Shown here one piece after another: positions 39,921 through 48,000 of a stretch of 53,004 nt of DNA (the first letter of the stretch is position 1; each line of letters begins with the position of its first letter). The translations under genes were made by a program, and so were the position numbers. The stretch covers positions 1-53,004 of the forward strand of contig CANRDY010000008.1 in the NCBI GenBank assembly GCA_947629515.1. The letters are read 5' to 3'. This stretch comes from an uncultured Clostridia bacterium. Its GTDB lineage: Bacteria > Bacillota > Clostridia > Christensenellales > Borkfalkiaceae. Under the pieces are notes generated by a model. The model was not told the DNA's origin. It saw only the letters and a list, made by a program, of their open reading frames with translations, and ran no database searches.

Positions 39921-41017
39921 TGCCCGAAGTTAACATTCAGCATCTTGATAAAATATACGACGGCGGGGTTCAGGCGGTTTACGACTTCAACCTCGACATC
40001 GCAGACGGCGAATTTATAGTGCTTGTAGGACCTTCGGGTTGCGGCAAGTCGACCACCCTTCGCATGGTTGCGGGACTTGAAGATATTTCGGCGGGAACGC
40101 TCATTATCGACGGCAAGGACTGCACGCGTATGCCCCCCAAAGACAGAGACATAGCGATGGTTTTCCAGAACTACGCGCTCTACGGGCACATGACCATTTA
40201 CGAAAACATGGCGTTCTCGCTCACTCTTCGCAAGGAGCGCAAGGACATCATTCACAGAAAGGTAATGGCGGCGGCGGAGATCCTCGACCTTAAGACTCAG
40301 CTCAACAAAAAGCCCCGTCAGCTGTCGGGCGGTCAACGTCAGCGTGTTGCCATGGGGCGCGCGATAGTGCGTAACCCCAAGGTGTTCCTCTTCGACGAAC
40401 CCCTTTCCAACCTCGACGCAAAGCTCCGCGGTTCGATGAGGCGCGAGATACTTCTTCTCCACAAAAAGCTCAACGCGACGATGATGTACGTCACCCACGA
40501 CCAGACCGAGGCGTTGACCCTCGCCGACAGGATCGTGTGCATGTCCATGGGACACGTTCAGCAGATAGGCAAGCCCATCGACTTATACGAACACCCCGCC
40601 AACACCTTCGTTGCGACGTTCATAGGGCTTCCCCCCATGAATATGTTTGAGGGCAAGATAGAGGACGGCGAGTTCAAGTGCGACCTGTTCACCTATCCTT
40701 TGACGGCGGCGCAGAAGTCCGCGCTTGCCGATTACGAGGGCAAAGAGGTCATTTTAGGCGCACGTCCCGAGAACGTCACGCGCGACGGGCATATAAAACT
40801 TAATGTAACCAATAACGAAAATCTCGGCATGAACACCCTTGTTCACGGCAAGGTTGAGGGCGTTAAGACCATAGTGTGCAAATTCGCCGAGTGGTGTAAC
40901 TACAAGAACGGCGACGTTATCACTATAGGTTTCGACCCCGAGATGATGCACTTCTTCGAAAAGCCCGTGCTCGACGAGAAAGGCAACGTCGTTGAATACG
41001 GTAAGGCGATACTGTAA
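39920..41017 (+). CDS. Second sugar ABC transporter ATPase, MsmX/UgpC type
   Basis: The 365-residue paralogue of the ATPase at 25056 has Walker A GPSGCGKST, Q-loop VFQNYALYGHMTI, signature LSGGQRQR, Walker B VFLFDEPLSNLD and switch motif VTHDQTEA, with a C-terminal MalK-like regulatory domain (about 240-365). It sits between genes for uncharacterised membrane proteins rather than beside the permeases, although on the same strand. Both ATPases could serve the one permease pair, or this one could work with the membrane proteins around it. Confidence 0.92.
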   Translation: MPEVNIQHLDKIYDGGVQAVYDFNLDIADGEFIVLVGPSGCGKSTTLRMVAGLEDISAGTLIIDGKDCTRMPPKDRDIAMVFQNYALYGHMTIYENMAFSLTLRKERKDIIHRKVMAAAEILDLKTQLNKKPRQLSGGQRQRVAMGRAIVRNPKVFLFDEPLSNLDAKLRGSMRREILLLHKKLNATMMYVTHDQTEALTLADRIVCMSMGHVQQIGKPIDLYEHPANTFVATFIGLPPMNMFEGKIEDGEFKCDLFTYPLTAAQKSALADYEGKEVILGARPENVTRDGHIKLNVTNNENLGMNTLVHGKVEGVKTIVCKFAEWCNYKNGDVITIGFDPEMMHFFEKPVLDEKGNVVEYGKAIL

Positions 41018-41028
41018 GGAGGGAAATT

Positions 41029-41691
41029 ATGGCAGAAAATGAAAACGCAGTAGTTGAAGAAACTTCCGTTCAGCCCGAGACCCAACCCGAAAACCAATCG
41101 GCTCAGCCCGAGGGCGGCGAAGCTCCCAAAAAGGAGGGCTTCGGCGCAAAGTGCAAGGAGTGGTTCCGCAAGCAGATAGTTTCGCTCAAACGCGCACCCC
41201 AGCGCATACCTCTCGTATGGCAGGTTATAGTATCTTTCCTTTGGCTCATATGGCTGTTCACTTTCTCGCGTACGCTTACCAAGATAAACGCGGTTGAATG
41301 GGCGGGGTTGGTCGTGTTCATCAACACACTGCTTTCGATACTTATCCTCGCGCTCTTCTTGAACGCGTTTCCCAAGCGTAAGCCGGCAAATAAGGTATTC
41401 ATCGGATTGCTGTTTGCGTTTATGGCGGTAATAATCGTGTGCGACGTAATTTATTACATTCAGGTCAATGACTACATTGCCGGACACGTTAACGCCGACA
41501 TGCTCAACACCAACCCGTTCATGCAGGAGTCGCTTACCCTTTCGATCGTTCATATCGTGCTCATCGGTATAAGCGCCGTACTGTTGGCAACATTGCCTCT
41601 GTACAGCAAACTTATCAACAAGATCAACACGAGAAAAGAGATCGAATCGACCGAAATGAAAGAGGCGATCGATACCAGCGAAGACGACTGA
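41029..41691 (+). CDS. Four-helix membrane protein with Glu/Gln/Pro-rich N-terminus
   Basis: The 220-residue protein has a disordered acidic N-terminus (1-45, with ETQPENQSAQPEGGEAPKK), four hydrophobic segments between about 62 and 200, and a short charged tail. GGAGGG precedes ATG 41029, 11 bases after the ATPase stop. A strong terminator follows, so the run from the binding protein or from 38549 probably ends here with partial readthrough to the next gene. No family recognised. Confidence 0.72.
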   Translation: MAENENAVVEETSVQPETQPENQSAQPEGGEAPKKEGFGAKCKEWFRKQIVSLKRAPQRIPLVWQVIVSFLWLIWLFTFSRTLTKINAVEWAGLVVFINTLLSILILALFLNAFPKRKPANKVFIGLLFAFMAVIIVCDVIYYIQVNDYIAGHVNADMLNTNPFMQESLTLSIVHIVLIGISAVLLATLPLYSKLINKINTRKEIESTEMKEAIDTSEDD

Positions 41692-41713
41692 GTGTAAATC
41701 TGTTTAACAAGCT

Positions 41714-41747
41714 ATAGCCGGCAAATTAAATTTGTCGGCTATTTTTT
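41714..41747 (+). terminator. Rho-independent terminator/attenuator inside the locus
   Basis: The arms ATAGCCGGCAAAT and ATTTGTCGGCTAT (13 bp, one G-U) flank a 3-base loop and are followed by five T. It lies 22 bases after one gene and 13 bases before the next, co-oriented one, so it would reduce expression of 41761-45311. Confidence 0.85.
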
Positions 41748-41760
41748 AAGAGGACGCGCA

Positions 41761-42474
41761 ATGTCAAAGAAGAAAAAGCAATTCAAAGAGACCACGATCG
41801 AGGACTACTACGATCTTAAAATCGACAAAGTGGACGAGCTTGTCGCCGCCTTAAAGGACGGAGGCGACCAGCCCGAGACAGAAGTAAACTACGAGATGAA
41901 CGCCAACATGGGCGTAGACGATCCCAAGAACGTCACCCGCAGGGGCAAACAGCGCAAGTTCAACCCTTACAGCCGCGACAAACTTTCTGCCATTCCCACA
42001 TGGATAAAGGCGATTTTCGTCAAGTGGTGGTTCGCGGGCGTGGTCTGCTATTTTATAATGTGGGGGCTTTCGATAAGGGACCCCCTCGACCTCGTTGTGA
42101 TAGTCGGCGTGGTGTTGGGGTTGATAGTCGACATAATGGTCAATCCCGCGTTCAACTATATGCAGTCCGACGAGCGGGAGTACGATCCATACATCATGTT
42201 TCCCTTCCCGTTCAAGGCGTTCTGGACGCTCTTTGCAAACATACTTTATTATCTTTTGGTGATCTACATCGTCAGTCAATTGTACTTTGGCTTAAATACG
42301 ATGATCAATGTCGCAAACGGCACCGAGCAACTCATCCACGTGGGCGTAGAGCCACTGCTCTTCGGCACGTTCACGGTGATAGTGGACATGGCGTTCATCG
42401 GCATAAAAGACGGCATAGTCGCGCTTGTACGCCGTCAAAAAAACAAAAAGAAGGAGGGCGCAGTCAATGTTTAA
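41761..42474 (+). CDS. Membrane protein of unknown function upstream of GH28
   Basis: The 237-residue protein has a hydrophilic N-terminus (1-75, with MSKKKKQFKETTIEDYYDLK), then four hydrophobic segments at about 90-105, 112-130, 155-178 and 200-222, and a basic C-terminus (RRQKNKKKEG). AAGAGG lies 9 bases before the start. It overlaps the GH28 start by 8 bases, so the two are coupled. No family was recognised. Confidence 0.72.
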   Translation: MSKKKKQFKETTIEDYYDLKIDKVDELVAALKDGGDQPETEVNYEMNANMGVDDPKNVTRRGKQRKFNPYSRDKLSAIPTWIKAIFVKWWFAGVVCYFIMWGLSIRDPLDLVVIVGVVLGLIVDIMVNPAFNYMQSDEREYDPYIMFPFPFKAFWTLFANILYYLLVIYIVSQLYFGLNTMINVANGTEQLIHVGVEPLLFGTFTVIVDMAFIGIKDGIVALVRRQKNKKKEGAVNV

Positions 42475-44008
42475 GCGGCTTTACGTATCCGCCGTGTCGG
42501 CGTGTTTCGAGTTCCGCAATAAAAACCCCTATTACAGTCCGAGAAAGTACAAGGTCTTTCTGAACGGTCAGCCGGTCGGGGGCGAACGCGACGCCAACGT
42601 GTTTTCCCTTTTCGATCTTGAACCGGACACGGAGTATACCGTTACCACCACGGCCGATCATACTACGGTCGTTTTCCGCACCCTTGCCGAGACGGCGGTC
42701 ATCGACGTCAAGGCGTTGGGAGCCAAGGGCGACGGCGTTTCTGACGACACCTACTTCGTGCAAATGGCGATCGACAGCTGTCCCAAGGGCGGCAGAGTGT
42801 TGTTAAGTGGCGGAAGTTTCCTCGTGCGCCCCATAGTTCTCAAAAGCGATATAACGTTGGAAATAAAAAAAGACGCCGAGCTGTTGGGCGACATAAAGGA
42901 AGAAAATTACCCCTACGTCCCCGCGCGCACATACATAAACGGCAAAGAGGAAGTGCTTGCGACGTGGGAGGGCGAACCCTTCGACTGCCATCAGTCGTTC
43001 GTCTCGGCGTACAGGCAGAGCAACATAAGAATAGTGGGCGAGGGCGCGATCAACGGCAACGCCGACAAGTCCACGTGGTGGGCAACGCCCAAGGGCAGAA
43101 AGGTCGCCCGTCCGCGCCTTGTTTTTCTGAATAAATGCCAGAACGTCTCGTTCCACGGCGTGACCTGCAAAAACTCGGCTTCGTGGAACCTTCACCCCTT
43201 CTTTTCGAAGAACCTCGCCTTTTACGACCTGAGGATACAGAACCCCTACACGGGTCCCAATACCGACGGGCTCGATCCCGAAAGTTGCGACAAGGTAGAC
43301 ATAGTGGGCTGCGTGTTCAGCGTGGGCGACGACTGCTGCGCCATCAAGAGCGGCAAGCTGTATATGGGAAGAACTTACAAAACCCCCGCAAACCGTCACA
43401 CCTTGCGCAACAACCTCTTTCAGGACGGTCACGGCGCGATAGTGCTCGGCTCGGAGATGAGCGGCGGCGTGCGTAACCTCACCGTTTGTCAATGCGTGTT
43501 CAAACACACCGACAGGGGGCTTAGGATAAAGTCCCGCCGCGGCAGGGGCAAAGACGGCATAATCGACGGCGTTGTGTTCGAAAACATAAAGATGGACAAC
43601 GTAATGACCCCGCTCGTCATCAACATGTACTATTTCTGCGATCCCGACGGTCATACCGAAAAGGTGTGGTCGCGCGATCCTTCGACCCCCGTCGACGAGG
43701 GCACGCCCTATTTGGGTAAATTCCTCTTTCGCGATATCGAGTGCGTCAACTGCGAGTGCATGGCGGGCTACTTCGACGGTCTTGTCGAACGCCCCATAAA
43801 GGAAGTTACGATAGAAAACGTCAGCTTCTCGTTCAAGCCCGACGCAAAGCCCTCGCGTCCCGCAATGCTCGAATACGTGCGCGAATACTGCAAGGCGGGG
43901 CTGTACGTCGACAATGTAGAGTGCCTCAACCTCAAAAACGTCACGTTCGAGGGCGTCGAGGGCGAAAAGATAATAAAGCACAACTGCGCGAAAGTCACCG
44001 AAAGTTAA
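42467..44008 (+). CDS. Polygalacturonase-type glycoside hydrolase family 28, cytosolic
   Basis: The 513-residue parallel beta-helix enzyme hydrolyses alpha-1,4-galacturonan or rhamnogalacturonan. Catalytic motifs: NTDGLD (about 266), GDDCCAIKSG (about 285), GHGAIVLGSE (about 321) and RIKS (about 353). An N-terminal fibronectin-III-like part (about 20-80: KVFLNGQPVG...TEYTVTTTADHTTVVFRTL) resembles that of exo-acting members. No signal peptide, so it is probably an exo-enzyme on imported oligogalacturonides. ATG 42467 has GGAGGG upstream; the frame from 42425 overlaps the previous gene further. Confidence 0.93.
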   Translation: MFKRLYVSAVSACFEFRNKNPYYSPRKYKVFLNGQPVGGERDANVFSLFDLEPDTEYTVTTTADHTTVVFRTLAETAVIDVKALGAKGDGVSDDTYFVQMAIDSCPKGGRVLLSGGSFLVRPIVLKSDITLEIKKDAELLGDIKEENYPYVPARTYINGKEEVLATWEGEPFDCHQSFVSAYRQSNIRIVGEGAINGNADKSTWWATPKGRKVARPRLVFLNKCQNVSFHGVTCKNSASWNLHPFFSKNLAFYDLRIQNPYTGPNTDGLDPESCDKVDIVGCVFSVGDDCCAIKSGKLYMGRTYKTPANRHTLRNNLFQDGHGAIVLGSEMSGGVRNLTVCQCVFKHTDRGLRIKSRRGRGKDGIIDGVVFENIKMDNVMTPLVINMYYFCDPDGHTEKVWSRDPSTPVDEGTPYLGKFLFRDIECVNCECMAGYFDGLVERPIKEVTIENVSFSFKPDAKPSRPAMLEYVREYCKAGLYVDNVECLNLKNVTFEGVEGEKIIKHNCAKVTES

Positions 44009-44026
44009 GCGGTTTTTAAGGTGAAG

Positions 44027-44106
44027 GATCGCACGCCGCAATCGTTGTCGGGGCAAACGCGATCGCACCGCACAAGCCGTTCTCAATTAAAAGCGATCGC
44101 ACGCCG
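44027..44106 (+). repeat. Three GATCGCAC repeats with 34-bp spacing, upstream of GH105
   Basis: GATCGCACGCCG at 44027 and 44095 and GATCGCACCG at 44061, each exactly 34 bp apart (about three helix turns). They lie 62-142 bases before ATG 44169. May be operator sites; a related GATCGCACTGCGG lies at 19627-19639. Confidence 0.6.
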
Positions 44107-44168
44107 TTTTAGCACAAAAAATCGGCAAACCGAAAATCAAATCAATGTAAAAGTAAAAGGAGACAGAA

Positions 44169-45311
44169 ATGGACTACTCTCTCATCGACAGATACGTACA
44201 GCGGCTCATCGACGACACCACGCCCGATCTTCCGGTGTGGAACATCGAGAGCATAAAGCAGGGCAAAAAGCCCGCGTGGAATTACATCGACGGCTGCATA
44301 ATGACCTCGATGTACACCGAATACCGCCGTACGGGCGAGAGAAAACTGCTTGAATTTATCGACAACTTCGTCGATTACTATGTCTTTGAGGACGGAACCA
44401 TACGGGGCTACGAGCTTGAGACCTACAACCTCGACAACCTCAACGAGGGACGGATACTCTTCGACCTCTACCGCGAGACGGGCAAGGAGAAGTACAAAAA
44501 GGGCATAGAACTTTTACACAGACAGATAGAAAACCAGCCGCGCACGGGCACGGGCAATTTTTGGCACAAGCTCATCTACCCCGATCAGGTGTGGCTCGAC
44601 GGTCTTTACATGGCGCAGGTGTTCTACACCCGCTACGAGACCGAGTTCAACGGCGGCAAAAATTACCCCGACATAGCCCGCCAGTTCCGCGGCGTCTACG
44701 AAAACATGTACGACAAGCAGAAGAGGCTCTACTATCACGGTTGGGACTACTCCAAAAAGGCGTTCTGGGCGGACAAGCAGACGGGGCTTTCAAAGTCGTT
44801 CTGGTTGCGCTCGGTGGGTTGGTACACCGTGGGGCTGGTCGACGCGATAAGCTACATAGACGAGAGCCTTAAAGGCGGAAAGGAGTGCAAAGAGGAACTT
44901 GTCGCCATCTTCAAAGAGACCATAGAAGGGCTTGAACGGTACGTCGATCCCGAGGGCAAGATGTTCTGGCAGGTGCCCGACCGCGGAGGGGAGAAGGGCA
45001 ATTACCTCGAAACTTCGGGTTCGGCTATGATCTCCTACGCCATGCTCAAAGGCGCAAGGCTGGGGATAATAGACGCAAGATTCTCCGCACTCGGCAAAGA
45101 GGTGTTCGACGGCATCTGCGCCAAATATCTCACCGAGCGCGACGGCAAGCTCAACCTGGGCGGCATATGCCTTGTTGCGGGCTTGGGACCCGAAACCAAC
45201 CGCCGCCGCGACGGCTCTTACGAGTACTATATCTCCGAACCCGTCGTCGAGAACGACGCAAAGGGCGCGGGACCGTTCGTAATGGCGTACACCGAGGTCA
45301 AAGCCATATAA
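44169..45311 (+). CDS. Unsaturated galacturonyl/rhamnogalacturonyl hydrolase, GH105
   Basis: The 380-residue alpha/alpha-barrel enzyme removes the unsaturated uronyl residue left by pectate or rhamnogalacturonan lyases, giving the KduI substrate. Motifs include WNYIDGCIMTSMYTEY, YPDQVWLDGLYMAQVFYTRY (Asp near residue 142 is the likely catalytic acid), FWLRSVGWYTVGLVDAI and LETSGSAMISYAMLKGARLG. No signal peptide; length is normal for YteR/YesR-type enzymes. AAAAGGAG precedes the start. A 160-base gap with three 34-bp-spaced repeats separates it from GH28, so it may have separate control. Last gene of the pectin locus. Confidence 0.94.
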   Translation: MDYSLIDRYVQRLIDDTTPDLPVWNIESIKQGKKPAWNYIDGCIMTSMYTEYRRTGERKLLEFIDNFVDYYVFEDGTIRGYELETYNLDNLNEGRILFDLYRETGKEKYKKGIELLHRQIENQPRTGTGNFWHKLIYPDQVWLDGLYMAQVFYTRYETEFNGGKNYPDIARQFRGVYENMYDKQKRLYYHGWDYSKKAFWADKQTGLSKSFWLRSVGWYTVGLVDAISYIDESLKGGKECKEELVAIFKETIEGLERYVDPEGKMFWQVPDRGGEKGNYLETSGSAMISYAMLKGARLGIIDARFSALGKEVFDGICAKYLTERDGKLNLGGICLVAGLGPETNRRRDGSYEYYISEPVVENDAKGAGPFVMAYTEVKAI

Positions 45312-45333
45312 TAAATAGCGGAATTTGTATTTA

Positions 45334-45562
45334 CTCCCGTTAAACTTCGTATATGCGTCGCATAACTTTGTTGCGCGCGGATTGCCCTTGGTCACTTACG
45401 TCATTGTAAGCTCCCTGCGGGCGATCCGCGCGCGCCTCGTTCTGCTCGCATCTCCGAAGTTTCTCACTTCGTAATTGCATTTTTAAATAATATCGGAGTG
45501 CATTAAGGCACTGTCATTTCGAGGGATATGAGAAGCCCGCCGCGGCAAAAGCCGCGGCGGGC
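45334..45562. repeat. Family B, family D and F hairpin in series
   Basis: B (45334-45480; hairpin CTTAC-GTCATT-GTAAG), D end (45481-45532; GGCACTGTCATTTCGAG), F hairpin 45535-45562 (GCCCGCCGCGGC/GCCGCGGCGGGC, loop AAAA). Then AAGTATGAACCGA (45579), which recurs near 51611. The gap 45312-45682 holds no gene. Confidence 0.7.
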
Positions 45563-45682
45563 GTTCCTCATAATCAAAATAAGTATGAACCGATCTGAAT
45601 AAGTACTAACTCACGGTTGCAAAACCTAAAAACGCAAAACCGCACAAATCAAATTACGGGGTCACGATTTTCGGTCAAAACC

Positions 45683-46549
45683 TTACGCCTTAGCCGTATA
45701 TTCGGTGACGTTCAGAATGGTCTCGCCGTCTATCTGCAGCGCGCAGGGTGAGGAGAAGCGCACGCAGATCTCCTTGCCCGATATTATCTGCACGGCTTTT
45801 TTGTTCTTTACGTGTTCGCCCTTGAAGATCTTGGGGAAGAGCATCAGCGTTTTCAGCTTGCCCTTGCCGTACATAACGCAGCAGCTCAGACTGCCGCTCC
45901 CGCGCTTTTGGTCGGGCGTGGGCATCATTCCGCCGCCGTAGAACGAGCCGTTCATGGTGGGGGCTATCCACACCTTTTTGAAGTTGTAGGTCTTGCCGTC
46001 GCAGATGACCTCGGCGAACCTCGGCTTAAAGTGGAACAAAAGCCCCTTTATGGCTATCGAGGTGTAGTTGACCTTTTTGCCCTTTGCCTTTAAGGCGTCG
46101 CCCACTTCGCAGCAGTAGCCGTCGATGCCGTAGCCCACGCCGTTTACAAATTTATAGGTCTTGCCGTTTACGGTCACCGTGGGCAGGTTCTTCACGTAGT
46201 CGTTTACGAGAATGGGTAAATTTTCGGCGTTCTTTTCGGGGTCGGGGGCTTTGGGCTGGTATCTGTCGACGTCGTGCCTGAAATCGTTGCCGCTCCCCGA
46301 GGGGAAGAGGTACAGCCTGTTTTTAAGCTCGTCGCAGTTTACGGCGTTGACAAATCTGTTGAGCGTGCCGTCGCCGCCCGCAAGCACTATATCCGCGTCC
46401 TCGCCCAAATCTTCGACAAATTGTTTAAGGTCGACGATCGCCGTAACGTCCTCGAAAGAGGCTTCGCCGAAGTGCTTTTCGATCCTCTGTTTCATCTCGT
46501 CGTTAAGACCGCTCCCCGCAAGGGGATTCATAAGTACGATTGTTTTCAT
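45683..46549 (-). CDS. Diacylglycerol-kinase-family lipid kinase
   Basis: The 288-residue DagK/YegS-family protein probably phosphorylates diacylglycerol or a related lipid at the inner membrane face. The nucleotide motif is GGDGTLN (58-64), preceded by MNPLAGSG at 7-14; FPSGSGNDFRHDV marks the second conserved block. The C-terminal half has the beta-sandwich pattern (VWIAPTMNGSFYGGGMMPTPDQKRGSGSL). GAGGAG precedes ATG 46549. It follows the AraC gene on the same strand, 90 bases downstream; no functional link to pectin use is evident. Confidence 0.92.
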   Translation of the reverse strand: MKTIVLMNPLAGSGLNDEMKQRIEKHFGEASFEDVTAIVDLKQFVEDLGEDADIVLAGGDGTLNRFVNAVNCDELKNRLYLFPSGSGNDFRHDVDRYQPKAPDPEKNAENLPILVNDYVKNLPTVTVNGKTYKFVNGVGYGIDGYCCEVGDALKAKGKKVNYTSIAIKGLLFHFKPRFAEVICDGKTYNFKKVWIAPTMNGSFYGGGMMPTPDQKRGSGSLSCCVMYGKGKLKTLMLFPKIFKGEHVKNKKAVQIISGKEICVRFSSPCALQIDGETILNVTEYTAKA

Positions 46550-46639
46550 GTTTTCTCCTCTTTTGTAACTTAATTGCCTCCCGCCGCCCGCAATTTTTAT
46601 GGCGGTTTTATGGGGAATGAACGCGGTTCGACCGCTCTT

Positions 46640-47368
46640 TTACACGTTCGCGCCCTTTTCGCCCGAACGCCTGAATTTCATAAACTCCGAGGGCGGCTTG
46701 CCGTAATACGCCGTGAACACCCGCGTAAAGTAGAGGGGTTCGGGGTAGCCGCACGCCTCGGCGATCTGCGATACCGAGTAGTTGCTGTATTGGTTCTGAA
46801 CGCCGCTCCCTATAAGCGCGAGGGCGAGTTTCATTCTCTCGTCCAAAAGGTATTCCCGCGGGGTACAGCCCGTCTCCTTTTTGAACAGCTTGCGCACGTA
46901 GTCGTAGTTCAGCGGCATGCGTTTGAGGGCGTCCCGAAGGGAGAACGCGGGGTCGGATATCCCCTTTTCGATGGTGGCGATTATCTGCGCCGTCACGGGC
47001 GAATATTCCCCGCCCGAAGCCTCTGCGGCGTAGCACGCGATAAGCTCGCCGTATGCGCGTTTGAGCCTCTCGCCCGCCTTTATAAAGCCCGCCGCCGCCT
47101 GCCTTGCCGCCTCTTTCAGCTCCGGGTTTTCCGGGAAAAGGCGCGCTTCTTTGTACGGCAAAAGCGCCTGTTCGAGCCTTATACATATCCCCTCGCCCTT
47201 TATGGCGTGCCTTATATTCGGCGGAAAGGATATAAACCCCGAGCAAAAGCTCTGCCTTTTTTCGGCATATATTACCTCGCACTCGCCTTCGGCTATGAAG
47301 ATCTCGGTGAACCTTCCAAAAACCTCTTCGTCGAAATATCGCCTTTCGGCAAACACAAGTCGGTTCAT
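46640..47368 (-). CDS. AraC-family transcription regulator
   Basis: The 242-residue protein has an N-terminal cupin-like sensor part (1-90: FTEIFIAEGECEVIYAEKRQ, GFISFPPNIRHAIKGEG), a helical linker, and two helix-turn-helix motifs in the C-terminal 95 residues (NYDYVRKLFKKETGCTPREY and VSQIAEACGYPEPLYFTRVF, then YYGKPPSEFMKFRR). It is the only family-typical sugar regulator in the window and the nearest candidate for the pectin genes, though it could control unrelated targets. It has no ribosome site and its -10 box lies six bases before ATG 47368. GGACAAAA repeats in the promoter could be its own sites. Confidence 0.88.
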   Translation of the reverse strand: MNRLVFAERRYFDEEVFGRFTEIFIAEGECEVIYAEKRQSFCSGFISFPPNIRHAIKGEGICIRLEQALLPYKEARLFPENPELKEAARQAAAGFIKAGERLKRAYGELIACYAAEASGGEYSPVTAQIIATIEKGISDPAFSLRDALKRMPLNYDYVRKLFKKETGCTPREYLLDERMKLALALIGSGVQNQYSNYSVSQIAEACGYPEPLYFTRVFTAYYGKPPSEFMKFRRSGEKGANV

Positions 47369-47374
47369 ATCATA

Positions 47375-47403
47375 ATTTTATCACATTTTGTCCGTTTTGT
47401 CCA
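47375..47403 (-). promoter_or_regulatory. AraC-gene promoter, -10 six bases from ATG
   Basis: On the minus strand, TGGACA (47403-47398), 17 bases, TG-A-TAAAAT (-10 at 47380-47375), TATGAT, ATG 47368. Two GGACAAAA copies 9 bp apart (47386-47402) overlap the -35 and spacer. Confidence 0.6.
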
Positions 47404-47516
47404 TATTTTTGAGGGTATTTTTACGACAAATCGGGGGAATATTTCGTAAAAGGGTGTAAAATAAATAACGGCGCGGATAAATAAAGGGACGGGGCGGGGG
47501 AAATTCCCGCCTGGCG

Positions 47517-47545
47517 TTGACAAACGCGCCCCGAAAGGTTATAAT
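47517..47545 (+). promoter_or_regulatory. Consensus sigma-A promoter of the SecB-like gene
   Basis: TTGACA (47517-47522), exactly 17 bases, TATAAT (47540-47545), 29 bases before ATG 47575; every base of both boxes matches consensus. Confidence 0.85.
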
Positions 47546-47574
47546 AAATAAAGATACAAAAAAAGGAGAAATAT

Positions 47575-47997
47575 ATGAAATTCGATCTTAAAGGAATAAC
47601 CGCGGAGGAACTGACGTTCAAACTCAACCGCGTTCGCCTCGCGCCCGACGCCAAGCTCGACATAAAGCCGCAGTTTGCAAGGCAGGTGCGCAAGTCGGCG
47701 GCGGGGGACGACATTTTGTTCGTTTCGCTTTCGGTAAAGGTTGAGAGCACCGAGGAAGAGCCCAAGCCCTTCGATATTTTCGTCACGCTTGTGGGGATTT
47801 TCGGGACCGAACTTTCCGCCGAAGAGGAACGCCCCTTTGTCGTTGAGGCAACGCGCATACTCTATCCCTATCTTCGCGCGGCGGTCACGAACCTCACTTC
47901 GAGCGCGTTCATCGCGCCTTTGAACCTGCCCGTCATCGACGGACCTATTTTCCCGGAGGACAGGGAGCAGTTTGTGTTCAAAACCGACGTAAATTAA
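47575..47997 (+). CDS. SecB-like chaperone fold protein
   Basis: The 140-residue protein resembles SecB: beta strands (ILFVSLSVKVEST, PFDIFVTLVGIFGTE) and the characteristic helix-turn ILYPYLRAAVTNLTSSAF followed by APLNLPVIDG, compared with LFPYAREC...LNLAPVNFD in E. coli SecB. SecB tetramers hold unfolded proteins for SecA. Classical SecB is proteobacterial; SecB-like proteins in Gram-positives are less studied and some belong to toxin-antitoxin-chaperone systems, but no toxin or antitoxin is adjacent here. AAAAGGAG precedes ATG 47575, and the promoter matches the consensus exactly. Similarity is moderate. Confidence 0.65.
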   Translation: MKFDLKGITAEELTFKLNRVRLAPDAKLDIKPQFARQVRKSAAGDDILFVSLSVKVESTEEEPKPFDIFVTLVGIFGTELSAEEERPFVVEATRILYPYLRAAVTNLTSSAFIAPLNLPVIDGPIFPEDREQFVFKTDVN

Positions 47998-48000
47998 TGC

